A program made the translations under genes and the position numbers. The notes under the pieces are model-generated. The model was not told the DNA's origin and did not search any database. It saw only the letters and a list, made by a program, of their open reading frames with translations. 13,420 nt of DNA from a bacterium (GTDB lineage: Bacteria; Fidelibacterota; Marinisomatia; Marinisomatales; Marinisomataceae): assembly GCA_023255095.1 (NCBI GenBank), contig JALRJJ010000034.1, positions 1 to 13,420 of the forward strand, read 5' to 3'. Shown one piece after another: positions 8,601 through 13,420 of the stretch (its first letter is position 1; the number at the start of each line of letters is the position of its first letter).

Positions 8601-9143
8601 AATGAAGAAAAACAAAGTCAGAATTCCTCTGAATTAACTCAAAATGTAGCAAAGTATTTATTCAAGCTAATGGCGGTTAAAGATGAGTATGAGGTAGCAA
8701 GATTGTCCTTAAAGCCAGAATTAGAAGCTGCGATACAGTCTGAATTTGGTTCATCCGCTAAAATTAACTTTATGTTACATCCTCCTATTATGAAAAAATT
8801 GGAAAATATTCCGTTATTGAACAAACTCCCAGGAGTGAAATCTAAATTATCGCTTGGAAAATGGTTTAAAGTATTTTTTGTATTATTAAAAAATCTTAAA
8901 TTTTTAAGAGGGACTAAACTTGATTTTATGGCTTGGTTTAGTGCTGATGTCAGAAAAGCAGACATCGAAGTTCTTAAACATTATAAAACTGTTTTAACTG
9001 AAAATTTACCTTCAATTAAAAATGGAGGTTATGAAAAAATGATCAAGTTCTCTGCTTTGCCGGATGTAATTAGAGGTTACGAAGAAGTAAGGCTTGAAAC
9101 TCTGAAAACATATTACAATAATTCCAAACAGATAATAGGGTAG
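5622..9143 (+). CDS. iorAB: Indolepyruvate ferredoxin oxidoreductase, fused alpha and beta chains
   Basis: Oxidatively decarboxylates aryl-2-oxoacids (indolepyruvate, phenylpyruvate, hydroxyphenylpyruvate) to aryl-acyl-CoA in the last step of aromatic amino-acid degradation; cytoplasmic. The 1173 residues match the large single-chain form seen mainly in aerobic bacteria, rather than the separate IorA and IorB of archaea. In order: pyrimidine-binding domain (about 1-270, with SGYRGSPVG at 54-62), a transketolase-C-like domain (about 275-400), the thiamine-diphosphate domain (about 420-620) with YCSGCPHN (426-433) and GDG (493-495) followed 27 residues on by Asn522, an iron-sulfur region with Cys633, 636, 639 and 645 and then Cys666, 672 and 677, a gamma domain opening with GIGGTGVVTV (721-730), and a C-terminal DUF6537-like region (about 915-1165). 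No clear ribosome site precedes the ATG. The next gene starts four bases after the stop. Exact substrate and electron acceptor cannot be read from sequence. Confidence 0.92.
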   Translation: MSEYNQNQNFSLDDKYTLLEGRIILSGIQALVRLLLDQNRADLIKGLNTGTLVSGYRGSPVGMLDINLVKNKKLLDQHNINFIPGVNEDLGATLIYGSQMAGMVSNVKYDGVLGMWYGKAPGVDRSGDIFRHANFLGVSKNGGVIAVAGDDPSCKSSTLPSQSEPALFDAMMPIFYPGNVQEILDLGRYAYEMSRYSGLWSGFKIVTDIADAFGSAIVHPERINITIPDFIYNNMPWKHTQNAKLVGHHSLPTEKEIHLGRIKAAKKFLEVNPINKITMDSENAKIGIISAGKTYYDIVEALDTLGWDQAFLNEKGIRILKLGVTFPLDSKLIERFSSGLDEIIVIEEKRSFIEMLLKEEIYNYRSKPLIVGKTDENNQDLFPGYGELTADDIAKILFERYHSRFGIESSNEKIRILNEIDHRDAIESLTARSMYYCSGCPHNTSTVKLPDGDSAFGGIGCHLMAMFVDDGKAFGTTHMGGEGAQWVGMEPFVNKEHMFQNIGDGTFFHSGSLALRQAIAAKSHITYKILYNRAVAMTGAQDPDGGLDLPELTKYLKSQGVLKTIITSDDPDTYKDIPKSRWDKDIEIMHREDIVEAQKKLKAIKGVTVLIHDQTCAANLRRLRKRGLVHEPKKRIFINEAVCEGCGDCGVKSNCLSVQPIKTEYGRKTQIDQPSCNKDYSCVDGNCPSFISIIPSEKDDKRNLPGLDFDSKSLPTPNKNEKDISNIFMLGIGGTGVVTVNQIISTAAFLENKKVISLDQTGLSQKGGSVVSHLKILKNSKKDLSSRVGNGEADAYLVFDLLTGFNPKNLAKLNPKRSISVISASEIPTGDMVRNTTSEYPDSQQMISTISNYSKSKTLLNATELSEHFFGSNMQANFIVVGAAFQSGCIPLDASSIEEAIELNGVSVKANKKAFLIGRKVAADPIWIESLKLYRSGDLSSKPIISNEAKSLIDSLNPDKDLQRILEHRVPELIAYQNLSYAKEYINFIQVIHNEEKQSQNSSELTQNVAKYLFKLMAVKDEYEVARLSLKPELEAAIQSEFGSSAKINFMLHPPIMKKLENIPLLNKLPGVKSKLSLGKWFKVFFVLLKNLKFLRGTKLDFMAWFSADVRKADIEVLKHYKTVLTENLPSIKNGGYEKMIKFSALPDVIRGYEEVRLETLKTYYNNSKQIIG

Positions 9144-9147
9144 ATAC

Positions 9148-11679
9148 ATGAGAAAATTTTTAGCAACTATATTTTGTTTTCTCTCAATAGCTATAGCTCA
9201 ACAGCATGTTCATTCTTCAGTAGAAGATTATGTTAGATGTATGAGCGATGAGTTAGAGCGAGAGTTACAGGTAAATAATCCAGAATTTATAGAAGAAAGA
9301 GACGCTTTGATAGCTCAAAGCAAATCTTTGATTGAAAATAATCCTCAGTGGAGAACTGCTCGTTCAACTATTTATATTCCTGTCATTTTTCATGTTTTGT
9401 ATTTTGATCAATCTGACAATCTTGCCAAGGATAAGATTGCAGCTAATTTTGATCAAATTAACTTAGATTTCCAAAATTTAAATCCAGATGGAGATGAGAT
9501 CCCTTCTGATCCCAATCCATCTAATGCTCCTTACGATCCAGGAATAGATTACGCCTTTAATGCTGTTCGAGGTTCCATGCAAGTGAAATTTGTTGGAGCG
9601 CAAGGCGAAAGAACAGGTGATGAATTAATTGAGGGAGTCTCAATTCGTCGATACAATATTTCTTCTTCAACAGTTTCTGGAGTTGCCCAAGCAAGTAGTC
9701 TTGCTAGTAATACTTCTACAGATAGTGGAGCTCCAGGTGGTTATCAAAATGGTTATTTAAACATCTACATTGCTCCACTTGGAGGGAATTTATTAGGTCA
9801 AGCATACTTAGGTTTTCCTGAGTCAGTTGTGATCACTGAATCAGTCGGTTCTCTTGAAAATCCTGGTACCATTTCAGGTTATAATAGAGGAAGAACATTG
9901 ACTCATGAATTGGGGCATAATTTTACTTTCCCCCATACATTCTCAGCATCAAATTGTGGTTCGCCAGTTTGGAATGATGTTCCTGCTCAAATTGAAAATA
10001 ATCGAGATGCGCAAATTTATGAGTGGCCTGCTAGTAGTGGTGATTTTTATGGAAGAAGAGGAATAAATAGCTGTATAAATGTGACTGGTAAAGGTGACCA
10101 GTTTATGAATTATATGGATTATTCCTTTGATGATCAAATGAGAATGTTTTCAGAGGAACAAGCCTTAGAAGGATATGCTTGGGCGGCAGCTAGGAATTGG
10201 GAAGAAGTAGTTGAAGGAATCAATGTGACGCTTTCATCAAGTGTTTCATACGCCACTAGCGCAGATGGATTTTCAATTAATGTTAATTTTGCTGAAAGTG
10301 TCACTGGATTTACTCAGGATGATATCAATGTTTCTAATGGTACAATAGTCAGTTTTAATAGCTCAGATGGAAGAAGTTACAGTTTTGATATTGAAGCAAT
10401 CTCCGATGGTGAAGTAGAAGTATACATTCCAGAAAATTCAGTCATTGGAGACTCTTCTGGTTTTAATAATTTTGAGTCAAACAGAATCTCTATTTTAGTT
10501 GATAGAGAAAATCCTATTGCTGGTACGTTTTCAATTGATAATCTCGAAGATTCACAATATATCGTTAAAAACGGAAATGTAAAACTTACACTTTCCAATT
10601 TTGATGATTCCACCACTGGAATTGCCAATTACTATGTATCGATTGGTTTATCACCATCAACCAAAGAAATTATTGCTGATCAGCCTTTTTCGACAAACAA
10701 TATTCAACTGAGTAATTTGTTGTTAGCCGACTACCAACAATACTATATTAATATATATGCAACTGACCAAGTCGGTCTTTCTTCTGATGTAGTATCTAAA
10801 ACATTTTATTTCTTCGGCTCTCTTTTAGGAGATACTAATGGAGATTGGGTAATTGACTTTGATGACTACAAGGCGTTTATTGCTGGATATCCAGGAATTG
10901 ATATAGCTCCTGTGACAGGAAGTATGCCATATCTTTTCCCCAACTTTGATGGCGTTTCAGATGAAAAGGATGCTAATCAGTTTAAAGCCTTGTGGTTATG
11001 GTCTCTTGAAGAAAATGGATTGTCTACACCTAATTATACTGTTCAAGGTACCAATCCATTTTTACGTATTTTAAATGATCAATTGATTTTACGTTTCCCT
11101 GATGAATCTGAATCAATTCAGGTATATTTTGAGTATAATCCAGATAGATACTTAATTAATTTCCAACCATCGAATATTTTAAATGAAATGGTTTTAAGTG
11201 CAAGTAGTTCTGAAACTGGTGTTGCTCATGTTGAAATTGGAAATTTAAATCCAACATCTGAAACCAAAAGAAATGAAGTGAACTTTAACTTTGAAAACCT
11301 TTCAGATACTTATGAATTTATCAAAGTAAGTTATGCAGCATATGATAACAATAATTCTCTTTTATCGGAAGGGTATAATTTGATTCAAACTGCGCCTTCT
11401 ACCTATCGTTTAGGTCAAAGTTATCCAAATCCTTTCCGAGAAACTGGAACAACGATTGAATTTGATTTAACAACCACTGCACGAATCACTATGGTTATTA
11501 TCGATATTAGAGGTAGAATTGTCAGAACTCTTATAGATAATGAAGAAAAATTTGGGTATCAGTCTGTTTTATGGGATGCTAAAAATGATAATGGCGATAC
11601 TGTGAGTAGCGGAGTTTATTTTTATCAGATTCAATCCGATGTATTTAATTCTGTTGGTAAACTTTTGTTTGTTAAGTAA
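9148..11679 (+). CDS. Secreted M43-like zinc metalloprotease with C-terminal sorting domain
   Basis: Predicted exported protease of 843 residues. A signal peptide (1-17) has an RK start, a hydrophobic core and an AIA cleavage site before QQ. The catalytic domain (about 70-345) has the zinc motif HELGHNFTFPH (His243, Glu244, His247, His253) and a Met-turn NYMDYS (311-316) followed by MFSEEQ, as in pappalysin-type M43 peptidases. The family's usual glycine in HExxHxxGxxH is Thr250 here. Next are an Ig-like beta domain (about 350-445, FAESVTGFTQDDI), a second beta domain (about 450-547), a dockerin-like calcium loop GDTNGDWVIDFDDY (551-564) with a degenerate partner near 590-605, a further beta-sandwich (about 625-735) and a FlgD/type IX-like sorting domain (about 743-843) with YPNPF and a GKLLFVK end. 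It lies four bases after iorAB and abuts the next gene. It probably degrades external proteins; the true substrate is unknown. Confidence 0.85.
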   Translation: MRKFLATIFCFLSIAIAQQHVHSSVEDYVRCMSDELERELQVNNPEFIEERDALIAQSKSLIENNPQWRTARSTIYIPVIFHVLYFDQSDNLAKDKIAANFDQINLDFQNLNPDGDEIPSDPNPSNAPYDPGIDYAFNAVRGSMQVKFVGAQGERTGDELIEGVSIRRYNISSSTVSGVAQASSLASNTSTDSGAPGGYQNGYLNIYIAPLGGNLLGQAYLGFPESVVITESVGSLENPGTISGYNRGRTLTHELGHNFTFPHTFSASNCGSPVWNDVPAQIENNRDAQIYEWPASSGDFYGRRGINSCINVTGKGDQFMNYMDYSFDDQMRMFSEEQALEGYAWAAARNWEEVVEGINVTLSSSVSYATSADGFSINVNFAESVTGFTQDDINVSNGTIVSFNSSDGRSYSFDIEAISDGEVEVYIPENSVIGDSSGFNNFESNRISILVDRENPIAGTFSIDNLEDSQYIVKNGNVKLTLSNFDDSTTGIANYYVSIGLSPSTKEIIADQPFSTNNIQLSNLLLADYQQYYINIYATDQVGLSSDVVSKTFYFFGSLLGDTNGDWVIDFDDYKAFIAGYPGIDIAPVTGSMPYLFPNFDGVSDEKDANQFKALWLWSLEENGLSTPNYTVQGTNPFLRILNDQLILRFPDESESIQVYFEYNPDRYLINFQPSNILNEMVLSASSSETGVAHVEIGNLNPTSETKRNEVNFNFENLSDTYEFIKVSYAAYDNNNSLLSEGYNLIQTAPSTYRLGQSYPNPFRETGTTIEFDLTTTARITMVIIDIRGRIVRTLIDNEEKFGYQSVLWDAKNDNGDTVSSGVYFYQIQSDVFNSVGKLLFVK

Positions 11680-12627
11680 ATGTTAGACCATCGACCGAAT
11701 CTAAATGATATTCTGGATGCTCAAGAACGTATCAGTTCTATTGCTAAGGTTACTCCAGTCTTAACCTCTGAATTTTTCAATGATATGCTTGGAATGGATT
11801 TGTATTTTAAATGTGAAAATTTTCAGACTACAGGTTCATTTAAAATTAGAGGAGCATCTAACGCTATTTTTGGCTTAAATGAAGAAGAAAAATCACGTGG
11901 TGTAGCCTGTCAGTCTTCTGGAAATCATGGGGGCGCTATTGCTTGCGCAGCTAACTCTAAAAATATTCATGCGGATATTGTAATGATTAGAAGTGTATCC
12001 AAGGCGAAGATTGAGAATGTTAAACGCTATAATGGAAATATGGTTTTTTGTGATAAAATGTCTGAAAGAGATGCATTATATGCTAAAACAATCGAAGACA
12101 ATAATCGCGTTGCAATTCATCCTTACGATAACTACGATGTTATCGCAGGGCAGGGCACCATTGGATTGGAAATTCTTGAACAAGTTTCAGGTTTTGATGG
12201 AGTATTAGTTCCCATTGGTGGGGGCGGTTTAATAAGTGGAATTTCCATTGCCTTAAAAGGCAAGAGCTCTCGAGCAAAAATTATCGGTTGCGAACCTTTG
12301 AATGTTGATGATACTTATCAAATGTATAATGCACAAAAAAGAATTCCTATGGAGCATCGTCCTTCAATTGCTGATGGACTAATGGCTATTGTTGGTCAGC
12401 TTACCTTACCGATCATTCAAGAAAATGTTGATGATATTATTTTAGCTACTGAAGATGAAATTATTAAAACCACTAAATTAATGTGGGAACAAATGAAAAT
12501 TGTTATTGAGCCTTCTTGCGCTTTAACCTTAGCTGCGTTAATAGCCAATAAAGAGAAATTTCAAGGACAAAAACTTGTATTGATTATTACTGGCGGGAAT
12601 GTTGATTTAACAAGTCTTCCTTGGTAA
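11680..12627 (+). CDS. PLP-dependent serine/threonine dehydratase or serine racemase
   Basis: Fold-type II pyridoxal-phosphate enzyme of 315 residues that probably deaminates serine or threonine to pyruvate or 2-oxobutyrate, or racemises serine. The cofactor lysine is Lys55 in SFKIRGA (53-59). The substrate loop is SSGNHGG (79-85), where relatives usually read SSGNHAQ. The phosphate loop is GGGGL (180-184), and TGGN (304-307) replaces the common SGGN that holds the pyridine nitrogen. EPLNVDD (205-211) keeps Glu205 and Asp211, matching the divalent-metal site of mammalian serine racemase, and IADG (230-233) also matches it. There is no ACT domain, so it is not the isoleucine-regulated biosynthetic IlvA. 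Hydroxyaspartate ammonia-lyase is a close alternative that sequence cannot exclude. The ATG follows the protease stop with no gap (TAAATG), so translation is likely coupled. Confidence 0.88.
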   Translation: MLDHRPNLNDILDAQERISSIAKVTPVLTSEFFNDMLGMDLYFKCENFQTTGSFKIRGASNAIFGLNEEEKSRGVACQSSGNHGGAIACAANSKNIHADIVMIRSVSKAKIENVKRYNGNMVFCDKMSERDALYAKTIEDNNRVAIHPYDNYDVIAGQGTIGLEILEQVSGFDGVLVPIGGGGLISGISIALKGKSSRAKIIGCEPLNVDDTYQMYNAQKRIPMEHRPSIADGLMAIVGQLTLPIIQENVDDIILATEDEIIKTTKLMWEQMKIVIEPSCALTLAALIANKEKFQGQKLVLIITGGNVDLTSLPW

Positions 12628-12648
12628 TACAATATTGATTTGTATAAT

Positions 12649-12677
12649 AAAAAAGCCCTCATTGCGAGGGCTTTTTT
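12649..12677. terminator. Strong bidirectional intrinsic terminator
   Basis: AAAAAAGCCCTC (12649-12660) and GAGGGCTTTTTT (12666-12677) form a perfect 12-pair stem around a five-base loop, ATTGC. The GC-rich core flanked by A- and T-runs gives an intrinsic terminator on both strands. It lies 21 bases after the dehydratase stop and 22 bases beyond the stop of the convergent receptor gene, so it serves both transcripts. Confidence 0.93.
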
Positions 12678-12699
12678 ATTTCTTACAATTTCTTTTTTA

Positions 12700-13420
12700 T
12701 TAGAAATCGTATCCTACTGAAAGAGTAGAGAATCTACCCATTTCAGGTCCTAGGAAAGTTTCTCTGTGAACAATATCAGTTAAGTTATCAATAGAAACTC
12801 CAACTGACATTCCTTCAAACATATCTACATCCCATTTAGCATTTAAACTTAGAGTGTAGAAGCTTTCGATTCTCCCAGCATTTCCTGAGAAACCATCAGA
12901 GTAGTATGAATCTTGGTATCTTAAAGATAGACCATAAGATTCACCATCACCGATGTATTGCATTCCAGCACCTAATTTAAATTTAGGAGTATTCATGTTA
13001 ACAGTATTAGTCACACCTTCAAAATCTACATCAATTGAATTTTTATCTAACAAAGAAACATTTCCGTAGAAATTCCAACTATTGTTAGGGAAGTAGTTTA
13101 AAGTTGCTTCTAAACCGTTTAAGTGAAGGTCATTTGTTAATTGTTTATATCCATAAACTAAATTACCACCATAGAGTGATTGAGCAGGAGCAATCGCACC
13201 AATCGGTACTCTTGCAACTCCACCAATGATAGCAGCAGCAAGATCATCAAGACCGGTACCGTTACCATTACCTCCAGCTAAAGGAGAATCAAATGCACCA
13301 ACCATGTTAGCGAGATTTTCATTTCCTTGAGTTGCTAGATAAGTAGCTAGTGAAGCGACATAACTTCCACCATCACCTACTACGTTAGTTAAACCACTAA
13401 TGTTTTGTAGAGCAGTAACA
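12700..13420 (-). CDS. TonB-dependent receptor, C-terminal part (truncated by window edge)
   Basis: The frame is open on the minus strand from the window edge to a TAA at 12700-12702, about 239 residues. An internal ATG at 13305 is not the start, because the frame continues upstream without a stop. The last 150 residues are alternating beta strands typical of an outer-membrane barrel: a GLEATLNYFP strand, SWNFYGNVSLLD, FKLGAGMQYIG, YGLSLRYQDSYY, FYTLSLNAKWDV and the closing SIDNLTDIVHRE followed by GPEMGRFSTLSVGYDF. The penultimate GxPExGR and the terminal phenylalanine are typical of TonB-dependent receptors and the outer-membrane insertion signal. The first 80 visible residues are alanine-, glycine- and leucine-rich and probably form a long extracellular loop. 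The plug domain and TonB box lie outside the window, so the ligand is unknown. A simple porin is the less likely alternative. Confidence 0.8.
   Translation of the reverse strand, partial: VTALQNISGLTNVVGDGGSYVASLATYLATQGNENLANMVGAFDSPLAGGNGNGTGLDDLAAAIIGGVARVPIGAIAPAQSLYGGNLVYGYKQLTNDLHLNGLEATLNYFPNNSWNFYGNVSLLDKNSIDVDFEGVTNTVNMNTPKFKLGAGMQYIGDGESYGLSLRYQDSYYSDGFSGNAGRIESFYTLSLNAKWDVDMFEGMSVGVSIDNLTDIVHRETFLGPEMGRFSTLSVGYDF

Noticed and set aside
8639..8965. 108-residue reading frame on the minus strand inside iorAB
   Set aside because: It lies fully within a well-supported gene on the other strand, has no recognisable motif, and looks like a by-product of AT-rich coding sequence.
11680..12627. 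Biosynthetic threonine deaminase IlvA
   Set aside because: The protein ends after the catalytic domain and has no C-terminal ACT regulatory domain; its metal site and signature loops are closer to serine racemase and short dehydratases.
12700..13305. Complete 201-residue membrane protein starting at the ATG at 13305
   Set aside because: The frame stays open upstream to the window edge, and the protein lacks a signal peptide at that ATG, so it is the end of a larger receptor.

Overview
The window is an AT-rich stretch of bacterial chromosome with short gaps and dense coding. The likely source is a marine member of the FCB superphylum, and my best guess is the Marinimicrobia (SAR406) lineage. 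Four things point that way: a secreted protease ending in a FlgD/type IX-like C-terminal sorting domain, a TonB-dependent outer-membrane receptor (so a Gram-negative envelope), a B12-dependent class II ribonucleotide reductase, and a short EF-Ts. The lineage is an inference from gene content and was not tested by phylogeny.

Region 1 (2-2986, + strand) starts with the last 48 codons of an unidentified gene. A candidate promoter follows, then a compact translation operon rplM-rpsI-rpsB-tsf-frr (ribosomal proteins L13, S9 and S2, elongation factor Ts, ribosome recycling factor). Junctions overlap by 1 or 4 bases or are separated by 4-6 bases. pyrH, which usually lies between tsf and frr, is absent. 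The operon ends in a convergent junction with the next gene, where an AT-only hairpin could act as a weak two-way terminator.

Region 2 (2996-5389, - strand) is nrdJ, the adenosylcobalamin-dependent ribonucleotide reductase, with all core cysteines, a TSCPD domain and a cysteine-rich C-terminal tail. It is divergent from region 3. The intergenic stretch holds a promoter-like TTGACA-N18-TAAGTT, an 11-bp inverted repeat and a short T-rich direct repeat.

Region 3 (5622-12627, + strand) looks like one transcription unit of three genes with gaps of 4 and 0 bases: a fused indolepyruvate:ferredoxin oxidoreductase (IorA+IorB in one chain), a large secreted M43-like metalloprotease with accessory domains, and a PLP-dependent serine/threonine dehydratase or racemase. 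Together they suggest a protein-scavenging module: extracellular protein cleavage followed by amino-acid deamination and oxidative decarboxylation of 2-oxoacids. A strong GC-rich hairpin (12649-12677) closes the unit and also serves the convergent gene.

Region 4 (12700-13420, - strand) is the C-terminal part of a TonB-dependent receptor-type beta-barrel that runs off the window edge.

I found no tRNA, rRNA, CRISPR array, insertion sequence or phage gene, and no gene-free stretch longer than 300 bases. No clearly novel system is evident. The most interesting candidates are the oxidoreductase-protease-dehydratase unit and the shared promoter form ahead of rplM and nrdJ.
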